DNA of 10,305 bases from an uncultured Gammaproteobacteria bacterium (GTDB taxonomy: Bacteria > Pseudomonadota > Gammaproteobacteria > Steroidobacterales > GCA-2729495). Location of the stretch: the NCBI GenBank assembly GCA_937958785.1, contig CALGMY010000067.1, positions 1-10,305 on the forward strand. Reading direction: 5' to 3'. The translations under genes and the position numbers were made by a program. Below, piece after piece: positions 1 to 7,354 of the stretch (the first letter of the stretch is position 1; each line of letters opens with the position of its first letter). The notes under the pieces were generated by a model. That model saw nothing but the letters and a program-made list of their open reading frames with translations, ran no database searches and was not told the DNA's origin.

Positions 1-516
1 CTCCTGGAGCGTGCCCCCGACGTGCTCCTCAGCGACCTCGCCCTGCCCGACGGCGATGGGGTGGACCTGATCCGTGAGTGCAAGCGGGCCTCCCCCCAGT
101 GCGAGTGCATGGTGATCTCCGTCTTCGGCAGCGAGGCCCGGGTCCTCGCCGCCATCGAGGCCGGCGCCACCGGCTACCTGCTGAAGGACGAGCCGGTGGA
201 GCGCGTGGGCGAGGCCATCCGGAGCCTCGTCCTGGGCGGCTCTCCCATGAGTCCCGGCATTGCCCGGCACATCCTCAACCGCCTGCAGCCCGCTGGCGCG
301 CCACCCGACGGCCAGGCCCGCCTCACGGAGCGCGAGCGCGACGTGCTGAACGCACTGGCCCGGGGCTTCACCTACGGGGAGATCGCCGGGCAGCTGGCCC
401 TGTCGAGCCACACGGTGGGCACTCACATCAAGAACATCTATCGCAAGCTCGAAGTCTCGTCCCGCGCGGAGGCCGTGTTCGAGGCCTGCCAGATGGGCAT
501 CATCCGCCTGGAGTAG
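1..516 (+). CDS. Response regulator, NarL/FixJ (LuxR-type output), 5' partial
   Basis: This is a DNA-binding response regulator of a two-component system, and its start lies outside the window. The frame is open from base 1. The phosphoacceptor aspartate is seen in LLSDLALPDGDG (codon 34-36). The conserved Ser of VISVFG and the Lys of GYLLKDEP complete the receiver active site. The C-terminal part (LTERERDVLNALARGFTYGEIA, then SSHTVGTHIKNIYRKL) is a typical LuxR/GerE helix-turn-helix. Only the first receiver strand and helix, with the acidic pair, are missing. The GTG at 22 lies inside the receiver fold and is not a real start. The gene ends 5 nt before the sensor kinase, so the two are almost certainly co-transcribed partners, with the kinase phosphorylating this Asp. 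Target genes cannot be read from the sequence. Family assignment is secure; the signal is unknown. Confidence 0.95.
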   Translation, partial: LLERAPDVLLSDLALPDGDGVDLIRECKRASPQCECMVISVFGSEARVLAAIEAGATGYLLKDEPVERVGEAIRSLVLGGSPMSPGIARHILNRLQPAGAPPDGQARLTERERDVLNALARGFTYGEIAGQLALSSHTVGTHIKNIYRKLEVSSRAEAVFEACQMGIIRLE

Positions 517-521
517 GGCCC

Positions 522-2345
522 GTGCGCCTGCCCTTTGCCCCAACGTGGATGATGCTCCAGGTGGCGGTGCTCGCGACGGCAATGGCCGTCTTCTGGATCG
601 GGTGGCCGACGCCGGCAGGCGTCACGGCCTTGTCACGCGCCGAGGTCGCAGCGCCCGCCAGCGGCGGTGTGCAGACCATCGAGCTGCCCGACGACTGGCG
701 CACGGACGGCGATGACGCACTCCGGCGCAGTTACGAGTTCCGCTTCGACCTGCCGGCGATTCCGCCGGCGCCGTGGGCCATCCTGTTGCCCTCAGTGCGG
801 ATGCACGCCGCCGCCAGCATCAACGGGCACCCGCTCGGGGACACGACGCTGCTCGACGGCCCCGTGGCCCGGTCCTGGCACCGGCCACTGCTGTACACGA
901 TTCCACCCGGGCTGCTGGTGCAGGGCACGAACCGGCTCCGGGTGGACGTTGCCGCGGCCAACCCGGGAGCCGGGTACCTGGCGCCGCCCCAGGTGGCCCC
1001 GCTGGCGGTGCTCGCGCCGGTGGCCGCGGGTCGCCACCTGCTTCAGCAAACCCTCATCCTCGTCATCATCGGGACCATGGCGGCCGTGGCCGGCCTCATC
1101 CTGCTGCTGTGGCTCATGCGGCGGGAGAGCGTGTTCGGCCTGTACGCGCTCGGCATGGCCGTCTGGGCCGTGCACACGCTGAATTTCGTCGTCGTCACGC
1201 CGCCGGTTTCCCAGCGACTCTGGGAGACCGGTGCCTACCTCACGCTGGGACTCTTCACGGCGCTGGCCACCTGCTTCGTGCACCGCTACCTGGGCATCCG
1301 GCGGCCGGCCATGGAAGTACTCGCCTTCGCCATCGTGCTGTTCAGCCTGCCGGTGCTGCTGCTGATTCCGGAGGGGCGCTTCGCGGCCTTCGGCGATGGG
1401 CCGTTCAACGCCGCAATCATGGCCGTCGGCTTCTACGTGCTGGCGAACTTCCACGTCGAGGCCTGGCGCCGGCGGAGCCACGAGTTGCAGGTCCTCGCGG
1501 CCAGCGGCACGGTCGTCGTGGTCTTCGCCCTGCACGACACGCTGGTTGGCCTCGGCATCCTGCCCTGGGGCAGCGGCTACGTGCTGCACTACTCGGCGTC
1601 GGTAGTCCTGCTGGCCTTCTCCGCACTGCTGGTCGGCCGTCTGGCGCGAAGCCTGGCTACCGTCGAACGGATGAACGAGGTCATGAACGAACGGATCGAC
1701 GAGGCGCGACGGGAACTCGCGGAGGGCCATCGCCGGGTCCGGGCACTCGAACGGGTACGGCTGCTGGGCCGCGAAAGGGACCGGATCGCCCGGGACATGC
1801 ACGATGGCGTGGGCGGGCAGCTCATCGCGCTGCTGGCGAGGGCGCGGGCAGGCCACCTGTCCGGAACCGACGCCCAGGCCGGGCTGACCAGCGCCATCGA
1901 GGACCTGCGCCTGGTGATCGATTCGCTGGAGACGCCGGAAGGCGATCTCGCCACGGCCCTAGCGAAGTTCCGCCACCGGCTGGAACGGCGGCTGCGCGGG
2001 TGTGGCATCACCCTCGCCTGGCAGCCCGGCGAAGCGGCCGTGAAGCGCGCGTTCCGGCCGGCCGAGATCCTGCACGTCCTCAGGCTGTTCGACGAGGCAG
2101 CCAGCAATGCCCTCTCCCATGCAGGCGCCACTGAACTGGTCATGGGGTGGGAGCAGGATGGCGACGAGCTGCGCATCCGGTTCACGGACAACGGGCGCGG
2201 TGGCCTGCACGGCCGCCCCGGGGGCAAGGGCGTGCACAACATGCACGAGCGCGCCCGTCTCCTCGGTGCCGAGCTGCGGGTCGCGAGCGATGCCGCTGGT
2301 ACGCGCCTCCTGCTCGTCATCCCGTCGTTCTCGGGGCCCGACTGA
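522..2345 (+). CDS. Sensor histidine kinase, 7TM-type sensor with HisKA_3 and HATPase domains
   Basis: A membrane sensor kinase of about 607 residues. I chose GTG 522, 5 nt after the regulator's stop, because residues 9-30 from there form a membrane anchor; ATG 549 is an alternative. Residues about 45-170 look like an extracytoplasmic jelly-roll (SINGHPLGD, then PPGLLVQGTNRLRVDV), as in 7TMR-DISM-type sensors. Seven hydrophobic helices follow (about 184-390), then a charged, probably coiled-coil linker. The phosphorylation box RDRIARDMHDGVGGQL puts the phosphoacceptor at His427, typical of NarX/DegS-like HisKA_3 kinases. The ATPase domain has an N box (DEAASNALSHAG, D524, N529), a G1 box (DNGRGG, D556) and a GGKGVHNM G2 box, so it looks catalytically intact. 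Predicted partner: the upstream regulator. The ligand is unknown; the jelly-roll could bind a carbohydrate or another small molecule, but this is inference. Confidence 0.93.
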   Translation: MRLPFAPTWMMLQVAVLATAMAVFWIGWPTPAGVTALSRAEVAAPASGGVQTIELPDDWRTDGDDALRRSYEFRFDLPAIPPAPWAILLPSVRMHAAASINGHPLGDTTLLDGPVARSWHRPLLYTIPPGLLVQGTNRLRVDVAAANPGAGYLAPPQVAPLAVLAPVAAGRHLLQQTLILVIIGTMAAVAGLILLLWLMRRESVFGLYALGMAVWAVHTLNFVVVTPPVSQRLWETGAYLTLGLFTALATCFVHRYLGIRRPAMEVLAFAIVLFSLPVLLLIPEGRFAAFGDGPFNAAIMAVGFYVLANFHVEAWRRRSHELQVLAASGTVVVVFALHDTLVGLGILPWGSGYVLHYSASVVLLAFSALLVGRLARSLATVERMNEVMNERIDEARRELAEGHRRVRALERVRLLGRERDRIARDMHDGVGGQLIALLARARAGHLSGTDAQAGLTSAIEDLRLVIDSLETPEGDLATALAKFRHRLERRLRGCGITLAWQPGEAAVKRAFRPAEILHVLRLFDEAASNALSHAGATELVMGWEQDGDELRIRFTDNGRGGLHGRPGGKGVHNMHERARLLGAELRVASDAAGTRLLLVIPSFSGPD

Positions 2346-2348
2346 CCT

Positions 2349-2356
2349 GTTATCGT
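2349..2356 (+). promoter_or_regulatory. Candidate extended -10 promoter for the beta-propeller gene
   Basis: TGT followed by TATCGT lies just after the kinase stop codon and resembles an extended -10 element. It would start transcription near 2363, leaving a leader of about 28 nt that contains the ribosome binding site of the next gene. No clear -35 hexamer is visible. The downstream gene may also be read through from the kinase operon. Confidence 0.35.
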
Positions 2357-2375
2357 GGTGATTCGTCCAGTTCTA

Positions 2376-2382
2376 GCGAGGT
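2376..2382 (+). promoter_or_regulatory. Ribosome binding site that fixes the ATG 2391 start
   Basis: GCGAGGT lies 8 nt before ATG 2391. It supports this ATG over the in-frame GTG at 2355, which has no such site and would add residues ahead of a well-formed signal peptide. Confidence 0.6.
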
Positions 2383-2390
2383 CCGGCATC

Positions 2391-3521
2391 ATGCACGTCG
2401 CTTGCCTCCCCGGCCGGTGGGCCATCGCCCTGGCAATCAGCCTGGCCATCCCCGCCACCCACGCCCAGGTCGACGCGGTCTCCGGCGCCAGTCCGGTCGC
2501 CGCTGCCGACAGCAGCAGGGAGCTCCCGGTACGGATCATCCCGAACATTCCGCCGGCGGCCGAGGCCTACTACTCCCCCGACGGCTACCACCTGATCGCC
2601 CAGGTGCGGGACCCGGATGCCCAGCAGTCCGGCGACGCGCGCATCGGCAGCGCGCTCACCTACATCTTCACCGAGGACGGCAAGACGATCCGCCGCATCA
2701 ACGACCGGGGCCAGGACGCCTGTTCGTTTTTCTTCCCCGACGGCAAACGGGTGATCTGGACCTCGACCCGGGACAACATGACGATGCCCCTCGGCAACTG
2801 GTCCGACCCGAAGGACTACCCGCAGGGCGCGGAGCTCTACTCCTCCGACCTCTACGGCAAGGACATCAAGCGGCTCACCACCAACGCGTGGTACGACGCG
2901 GAAGTGACCGTCTCGCCTAACGGCGAGTGGATCGTGTGGACCCGCGTGATCGACGGCAATGCGGATATCTGGCGCATGCGCTCGGATGGCACCGGTGAAC
3001 AGCAGGTCACGTTCACGGGCGACTGGGAGCCCGGGGCACCGTTCTACCTGCCGGACAACGAGACCATCATCTTCCAGGCCTGGCGGGCCAGCGAGCTCGG
3101 CAAGGTCACCCCGACGCCCATGACGGTGTTCACCATCAAGGCCGACGGCACGGACCTCAAGCAGCGCACCTTCGACAACGACATGACCTGGGGCCCGGGC
3201 CCGGCGGCCGACGGGCGCCACTACATCTTCACGCGCATCATCGACGGCAATAACCACGAGCTGTTCCTGGGCGACCTGGGCGGGGAGCCACCCCGGCGGC
3301 TCACCTGGAACCCGGGCTTCGACGGCATGAAGTCCTTCTCCCGGGACAGCAGCAAGATGGTCTTCGTGCGCATGGCGGGCGACAAGCTGAAGGCCCTGTA
3401 TTCCCACGTGATGGACCTGTCGTCGCTGAAGCTCGGGCCGGAGAACTACAAGGGCATCCCGGAGACGCCGGTGCCGGCGAACGCGGTGCTGGTGACCGAC
3501 TTCACGGTCAAGCGGCAATAG
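2391..3521 (+). CDS. Exported TolB-like (PD40) beta-propeller protein
   Basis: A predicted periplasmic or secreted protein of 376 residues. ATG 2391 has a good ribosome binding site and begins a Sec signal peptide (hydrophobic IALAISLAI, then PATHA before Gln26). The mature part consists of repeated PD40/WD40-like blades, each marked by a 'sPDGk.i.f' strand: YYSPDGYHLI, FFFPDGKRVIWTS, VSPNGEWIVWTRV, YLPDNETIIFQAW and FSRDSSKMVFVRM. Between blades sit turn motifs such as ADIWRMRSDGTGEQQVT, the TolB-type 'D-I-w-v-m-d-a-d-G-t' element. No peptidase domain follows, so this is a stand-alone propeller, unlike the S9 peptidase further on. It is not TolB itself: the N-terminal TolB domain is absent and there are no Tol-Pal neighbours. 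Such propellers usually bind proteins or glycans; the ligand here is unknown. It lies 45 nt after the kinase, so a role near that sensor is possible but unproven. Confidence 0.85.
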   Translation: MHVACLPGRWAIALAISLAIPATHAQVDAVSGASPVAAADSSRELPVRIIPNIPPAAEAYYSPDGYHLIAQVRDPDAQQSGDARIGSALTYIFTEDGKTIRRINDRGQDACSFFFPDGKRVIWTSTRDNMTMPLGNWSDPKDYPQGAELYSSDLYGKDIKRLTTNAWYDAEVTVSPNGEWIVWTRVIDGNADIWRMRSDGTGEQQVTFTGDWEPGAPFYLPDNETIIFQAWRASELGKVTPTPMTVFTIKADGTDLKQRTFDNDMTWGPGPAADGRHYIFTRIIDGNNHELFLGDLGGEPPRRLTWNPGFDGMKSFSRDSSKMVFVRMAGDKLKALYSHVMDLSSLKLGPENYKGIPETPVPANAVLVTDFTVKRQ

Positions 3522-3546
3522 ACCGCACCGCCCGTGACGTGACTTT

Positions 3547-3555
3547 GGCTAGTCT
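3547..3555 (+). promoter_or_regulatory. Candidate -10 promoter for the cytochrome gene
   Basis: GGC followed by TAGTCT lies in the 71-bp gap after the propeller gene and fits the GC-TAnnnT pattern found before several genes here. Predicted transcription start near 3562, about 31 nt before ATG 3593. No convincing -35 box is seen. Confidence 0.35.
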
Positions 3556-3592
3556 CAACCCACCGCCGATCCCGGCCCGAGGAACCTCAGCC

Positions 3593-3931
3593 ATGCAGCT
3601 CCGTACCACTGGTATTGCCGTCGCCGCCCTCGCCAGCCTTGGCGCCGCGTCGCTGGCCGTCGGCCAGGGCACCCCGCCCCGGTCCGGCCAGGCCGTCTTC
3701 GAGGCTGCCTGCGCCAACTGCCACTCGGGTGGCATCGGCGGGTTCTTCAGCGGCGCGCCGGCCGTGGGTGACAAGGAAGACTGGCAGGCCCTGCTGCCCA
3801 AGGGCGTGGACGGCCTCACGACCACGACCGTGACGGGCATCGGCAAGATGGCCGCCCGGGGCGGCTGCGAGACCTGCAGCGACGCGGAGATCCGCGCGGC
3901 GGTGGCCTACATGGTGGAGAAGAGCCGGTAG
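3593..3931 (+). CDS. Periplasmic c5-type cytochrome c
   Basis: A small exported monohaem cytochrome of 112 residues that probably carries single electrons in the periplasm. ATG 3593 follows GAGGA (3579-3583) at 9-nt spacing and starts a signal peptide (hydrophobic 8-23). In-frame GTG 3539 has no comparable site. The haem site is CANCH (40-44), covalently attaching haem c with His44 as one axial ligand; Met86 in GIGKMAARGGC is the likely other. Cys92 and Cys95 (GGCETCSD) match the extra cysteine pair typical of cytochrome c5, and the region KGVDGLTTTTVTGI to the C-terminal AVAYMVEKSR follows the c5 pattern closely. The length matches a single-domain c5. Donor and acceptor cannot be named from the neighbourhood. 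The next gene's reading frame is open directly across this gene's stop codon, suggesting translational coupling. Confidence 0.92.
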   Translation: MQLRTTGIAVAALASLGAASLAVGQGTPPRSGQAVFEAACANCHSGGIGGFFSGAPAVGDKEDWQALLPKGVDGLTTTTVTGIGKMAARGGCETCSDAEIRAAVAYMVEKSR

Positions 3932-3963
3932 CGCGCCGGGACGAAGCCCTCCACCCGGCGGCC

Positions 3964-4638
3964 CTGGCGCTGGCCTGCGGGCTGCTGCCGATCCTGGTCG
4001 TCCACGCCTGCTACGGACTTTCCCTGGCCGGCGGCCATGCCGCGGCCTGCATCCCCTACGTCGACGGCTGCGTGTCCATCAGCGGCACGGGCCGCCACGG
4101 CTGGGCCTACTTCCTCTTCAAGGCGGGGATGCTGCCCACGGCGGTGCTGGCGGGCCTGTTCTGGCTGCTCGCGGTGCGCTACCTCCGGCTCGCCGGTGAC
4201 CACGGCCCGGCGCTGCGGGCCCTGCTGTGGCTCGGCGTGGCGAGTGCGGTGTTCCTCGCGCTGTACACCACTTTCCTGGGGCACAAGGGCGAGGTGTACC
4301 ACCTGCTGCGCCGCTTCGGTGTCTCGCTGACCCTCGGCTTCGGCTACCTGGCGCACCTGCTGTACACGTGGCGGCTCGGCCTGCTGCGCGACCGGGGTGT
4401 CGCCGCCATCGCCCCGCGCCTGCTCCGGGGCCAGCAGGCACTGCTCGGGGTGCTGCTGGTGCTCGGTCTCGGCAGCATCCCGGTGTCCAACTTCATTGCC
4501 GACAAGGACCCGGTGGAAAACGCCATCGAGTGGGTCTTCTGCCTGCTGCTCTGGTCATTGCACCTCCTGACGGCGCTCGCCTGGCACCGGACAGGCTACC
4601 GCCTGGAACCCGTCGCCCGGCCTGCCGGTGTCTGCTAG
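3964..4638 (+). CDS. Six-helix membrane protein, Frag1/DRAM-like; start codon uncertain
   Basis: An inner-membrane protein with about six hydrophobic helices: LALACGLLPILVVHACYGL, then segments beginning near FLFKAGMLP, LRALLWLGVA, FGVSLTLGFG, ALLGVLLVLG and AIEWVFCLLL. The soluble motif CIPYVDGCVSIS after helix 1 and the ADKDPVENAIEW segment before helix 6 resemble the Frag1/DRAM/Sfk1 family; this is recognition by pattern, with moderate certainty. The start is the problem. The first usual start codon in frame is GTG 4072, which would remove helix 1 and most of the CIPYVDGC motif, although the upstream frame is clearly protein-like. The frame is open back to a TGA at 3769 but holds no ATG, GTG or TTG before 4072. 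I placed the start at CTG 3964 as a best guess (224 residues); initiation could also be nearer the cytochrome stop at 3931. Molecular function is unknown. Confidence 0.7.
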   Translation: MALACGLLPILVVHACYGLSLAGGHAAACIPYVDGCVSISGTGRHGWAYFLFKAGMLPTAVLAGLFWLLAVRYLRLAGDHGPALRALLWLGVASAVFLALYTTFLGHKGEVYHLLRRFGVSLTLGFGYLAHLLYTWRLGLLRDRGVAAIAPRLLRGQQALLGVLLVLGLGSIPVSNFIADKDPVENAIEWVFCLLLWSLHLLTALAWHRTGYRLEPVARPAGVC

Positions 4639-4641
4639 GGT
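4633..4641 (+). promoter_or_regulatory. Candidate extended -10 promoter for the thioredoxin-like gene
   Basis: TGC followed by TAGGGT overlaps the stop codon of the membrane-protein gene. Predicted start near 4648, about 19 nt before ATG 4667, leaving room for the ribosome binding site GGAGGA at 4655-4660. The TG preceding the hexamer by one base makes it one of the better candidates in the window; no -35 is evident. Confidence 0.4.
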
Positions 4642-4654
4642 GACAATCCTGTCT

Positions 4655-4660
4655 GGAGGA
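4655..4660 (+). promoter_or_regulatory. Strong ribosome binding site for ATG 4667
   Basis: GGAGGA lies 6 nt before ATG 4667. It is the strongest Shine-Dalgarno match on the plus strand of the window and rules out the upstream in-frame GTG codons at 4628 and 4640. Confidence 0.8.
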
Positions 4661-4666
4661 GTCCCC

Positions 4667-5299
4667 ATGAACACACCTGCCGTCATGAAGCGCCGGATCG
4701 GTCACCTGCTGGCAGGCTGCGTCCTGCTGGCAACTTCCCTCTGGACCGTCTCGGCAACGGCCGCGGATGCGCCCGCCGACGCGGCTGCCCTCTACCGGAA
4801 GGGCATGACCTGGGATCAGTTCCTCGCGGGCGCCAAGGTGCAGCAGGCAACCTGGGTGAAGAACGCCGGGCGCGCGGCGCCCCAGGCCCTGGTAGACCGC
4901 CTCAAGCAGGCCGGTGATGGCCTCCAGCTGCTGGTCATCACCGCCGACTGGTGCGGTGACTCGGTACACAGCGTGCCCTACATCGCGCAGCTCGCCTCGC
5001 GGGCGGGTGTCCCGCTCCGCGTGGTCGATTTCCGGGCCGGCAAGCCGCTCATGGAGGCCCACCGCACCCCGGACGGCCGCGCCTCGACGCCCACCGTCGT
5101 CCTCCTCCGGGGTGGCAAGGATGTCGCCGCCTGGGTCGAGCGCCCCGCGTCCCTGCAGTGGTGGTACCTCGGCATGACCGGCCGGATCAGCGACGAGGAG
5201 CGCCTGGAGCGCAAGATGGCCTGGTACGACTGGAACCGCGGCGCCGACGCGCTGGGGGAGATCGTGGTGCTGGCCGAGCAGGCAGCCGGGGCGAAATAG
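4667..5299 (+). CDS. Exported thioredoxin-fold protein with a single-cysteine CxxS site
   Basis: A 210-residue protein with an N-terminal export signal and a thioredoxin-like fold. Strand LQLLVITADWCGDS carries the active-site position: Cys96-Gly-Asp-Ser99, so the second cysteine of CxxC is replaced by Ser. The cis-proline loop is STPTVVLL, followed by a RGGKDVAAW turn. The layout resembles the bacterial 'thioredoxin family' (Thioredoxin_9-like) proteins that carry WCGD. Cys96 is the only cysteine in the mature protein unless Cys18 is retained. LAGC (15-18) matches a lipobox, but the hydrophobic stretch continues beyond it to SATAAD, so cleavage by ordinary signal peptidase is equally likely. 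With one cysteine it cannot run a standard dithiol cycle; isomerase, mixed-disulfide or non-redox roles are possible. It neighbours a cytochrome and is convergent with the peptidase gene, 16 nt away. Confidence 0.85.
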   Translation: MNTPAVMKRRIGHLLAGCVLLATSLWTVSATAADAPADAAALYRKGMTWDQFLAGAKVQQATWVKNAGRAAPQALVDRLKQAGDGLQLLVITADWCGDSVHSVPYIAQLASRAGVPLRVVDFRAGKPLMEAHRTPDGRASTPTVVLLRGGKDVAAWVERPASLQWWYLGMTGRISDEERLERKMAWYDWNRGADALGEIVVLAEQAAGAK

Positions 5300-5308
5300 G
5301 CGGCGCGG

Positions 5309-5323
5309 GGTACTTTCAGTACC
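5309..5323. terminator. Short hairpin at the convergent gene junction
   Basis: GGTACT and AGTACC form a perfect 6-bp stem with a 3-nt loop between the thioredoxin-like gene and the peptidase gene, overlapping the peptidase stop codon. It could act in both directions, but there is no T tract on either side and the stem is short, so terminator function is doubtful. Confidence 0.25.
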
Positions 5324-7292
5324 TCGTTGCGTCCGCGACCGCCGCCCGGGGCGCCAGGTTCTCCTCGAAGAAGGTCGCCAGCCGTTCGTACCAGCGCACC
5401 CGGTTCGACTCCAGCAGGAAGCCGTGGACTTCGTCCGGGAACTCCAGGTACTCGACCTGCTTGCCCGCCTTCTTGAGCGCCTCGGCCATGCGCTGGGACT
5501 GGCGCACGTGGACCCGCTGGTCATCGACGCCGTGACCCAGCAGGACCGGCGCCCGGATCTCGGCAGCCCGCCGCAGGGGTGAGCTCTCCCGCAGGCGCGC
5601 GCGGTCGTCCCGGCCGCCGCCGACCATGGTCTCGTGCCAAGCAACGCCCCAGTCGTACCAGCGGTCGTCGGAGATGAGGAACTCGATGTCGGTCACGGAG
5701 GCGTAGGCAGCTCCCGCCCGGTAGAGCTCCGGCGTCTTCACAAGGCCCACGAGGGTGGCATAGCCCCCGTAGCTGCCGCCGGTGATGCCGATGCGGTCCG
5801 GGTCGGCGATGCCCTCGGCGATCAGCCACTTCACGCCGTCGGTGATGTCGTCCTGGATCTTCTGGCCCCACTCCCGGTAACCCGCCGTGAGGTGCGCATC
5901 GCCGAAGCCCGAGGACCCGCGGAAGTTCATCTGCAGCACCGCGAAACCCCGGTTGGCCAGCAGCTGCACCTCCGGGTCCCACTGGATCAGGTCCCGGGCC
6001 CAGGGACCGCCGTGCACGAGGGCGACGGCGGGCAGGTTCTTCGGCTCCCGACCGACCGGCAGGGTCAGGTACGCGGGAATCCTCAGCCCGTCCCGGGCCG
6101 CGTAGGTCACGCGCCGGGTCTGCGCCATCTCCTGCGGCTTGATCTCCGGCCGCTGGTCGAGCAGGTGGGTGAGTTCGCGCCGGTCCCGGTCGTAGAAGTA
6201 GTAGACCGGGGGCTGGGTCTCGGACTGGACTTCGAGGATCTGCTGGGCGCCACTGGCCGAGACACTCACCGCCTCATGGAAGACGGGCGCGCCGAAATCC
6301 TTCTCCAGGGCCCGGCGGATGCCCTTGTACTCGGCCTCGGCCGCCGGGTCGAAGAAATGGATCTCCGGGCGGTCCAGCGTATAGCGGGCGCCGACGACCC
6401 GCCGCTCGGCGCCCGGATCCCGCTGGATGCCGTCCACGTCAACGTCGGGGTGCGAGAACACCAGCGAGCCTCGCCTGGCGGTGGCGATGTCGAACTCGAA
6501 GATGGCGTCCCGCCCCTCGTGGACATCGATGACGTACAGTTTCCCGGGGTCCGCGTGAAACCCGGCGAACCGCAGCTGGTCGGTACCGAAGGCGGGCCGG
6601 TCGATGACCTTGGTGAAGTCACCCTTCGGCGTGGAACGCAGCCATAGCTGGTAGCCCTCGCCCTCGGCCGCCTCCCCGGCGCGAACCGCGCCCGTGCGGT
6701 CGGCGTGCCATTCGCGAATGCCGTGGGCGCGCGGCTGGACCATGCCCAGTCGACCGCTGTTGACATCCATCCGTCGCACGCTGGGGGAACTGTCGTAAGG
6801 CGCCCAGTAGGAGATGAGCACCGTCGCCGGGTCGTCGGGCGTCCAGTGCACGATCTGGTCCTGGTAGGACACCGGCAACTGGAGCTGGCCGTAGATGGCC
6901 CATTTCTTCCCCAGCCAGCCGAAGTTCTTGCCGTCCCGGTCCACGGCAAACAGTCGCGTGGTCCGCGGCCTTACGCCAACGGCAGCCATGTTGCGCGCCT
7001 GGGCGCTGATGAACAGCCGGTCGCTGTTCGCCCATTCGAGCCACGCCAGGCGCACCTCGGGATCGTCGATCTTCGCCAGCGCCACGGGCTCGGCCCCGGC
7101 CACGGGTCGGGAAAAGATGACCTGCAGGTCGCCCTTCGAGTAGATGTAGGCGAAGGTCTTGCCGTCGTCGGAGAGTTCGGGGGCGGAGAGCGTCGGGTTG
7201 GCGAAGATCTCGGCCACCGGGATGCGGCGGGGTATATCCCCGCCGGAGGCCCCGGTGGCGACCAGCACGACCGACGCAATGATCCCGCGCAT
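5316..7292 (-). CDS. Exported S9-family prolyl oligopeptidase-like serine peptidase
   Basis: A 658-residue serine peptidase, closest in pattern to the S9C acylaminoacyl-peptidase/dipeptidyl-peptidase group, likely cleaving short peptides in the periplasm. Residues 1-18 are a short signal peptide with one early Arg. Residues about 25-400 form the beta-propeller that gates the active site (first blade SAPELSDDGKTFAYIYS). From YAARDGLRIPAYLTLP onward lies the alpha/beta hydrolase domain: oxyanion region LVHGGPWARD, nucleophile Ser507 in GGSYGGYA, Asp591 in HGVDDQRV, and His623 in DEVHGF. All three catalytic residues are present. ATG 7292 has only a weak G-rich ribosome binding site, and no in-frame upstream ATG or GTG is available. 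The gene follows ilvC on the same strand after 94 nt, with its own candidate promoter. Exact substrate is not predictable. Confidence 0.93.
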   Translation of the reverse strand: MRGIIASVVLVATGASGGDIPRRIPVAEIFANPTLSAPELSDDGKTFAYIYSKGDLQVIFSRPVAGAEPVALAKIDDPEVRLAWLEWANSDRLFISAQARNMAAVGVRPRTTRLFAVDRDGKNFGWLGKKWAIYGQLQLPVSYQDQIVHWTPDDPATVLISYWAPYDSSPSVRRMDVNSGRLGMVQPRAHGIREWHADRTGAVRAGEAAEGEGYQLWLRSTPKGDFTKVIDRPAFGTDQLRFAGFHADPGKLYVIDVHEGRDAIFEFDIATARRGSLVFSHPDVDVDGIQRDPGAERRVVGARYTLDRPEIHFFDPAAEAEYKGIRRALEKDFGAPVFHEAVSVSASGAQQILEVQSETQPPVYYFYDRDRRELTHLLDQRPEIKPQEMAQTRRVTYAARDGLRIPAYLTLPVGREPKNLPAVALVHGGPWARDLIQWDPEVQLLANRGFAVLQMNFRGSSGFGDAHLTAGYREWGQKIQDDITDGVKWLIAEGIADPDRIGITGGSYGGYATLVGLVKTPELYRAGAAYASVTDIEFLISDDRWYDWGVAWHETMVGGGRDDRARLRESSPLRRAAEIRAPVLLGHGVDDQRVHVRQSQRMAEALKKAGKQVEYLEFPDEVHGFLLESNRVRWYERLATFFEENLAPRAAVADATRY

Positions 7293-7325
7293 GAGGACAG
7301 CCCCCGCAATCTTCCCCGGGGGCTC

Positions 7326-7331
7326 AGCCTA
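7326..7331 (-). promoter_or_regulatory. Candidate -10 element for the S9 peptidase gene
   Basis: On the minus strand, GGG followed by TAGGCT lies 33 nt before the peptidase ATG and follows the same TAnnnT pattern as other starts here. It lies in the 94-bp gap after ilvC. No clear -35 is seen, so confidence is low. Confidence 0.3.
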
Positions 7332-7354
7332 CCCCCACCGGGGCAGCCGCGACA

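Noticed and set aside
78..521. Upstream extension of the kinase reading frame to a start at 78
   Set aside because: It overlaps the response regulator in another frame, and its translation is Arg/Gly/Pro-rich low-complexity sequence typical of a GC-rich shadow frame. The kinase begins naturally at GTG 522 with a membrane anchor.
1589..2548. Minus-strand open frame (319 codons) opposite the kinase C-terminus
   Set aside because: It is Ser/Arg/Ala-rich, antisense to the HisKA_3 and ATPase domains, and spans a gene boundary on the other strand.
2373..3518. Minus-strand open frame (381 codons) opposite the beta-propeller gene
   Set aside because: It is a shadow of a convincing gene with PD40 repeats, with no recognisable motif and biased Val/Arg/Gly/His composition.
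5634..6647. Plus-strand open frame (337 codons) inside the S9 peptidase gene
   Set aside because: It is antisense to the intact peptidase with its catalytic triad and has no domain pattern of its own.
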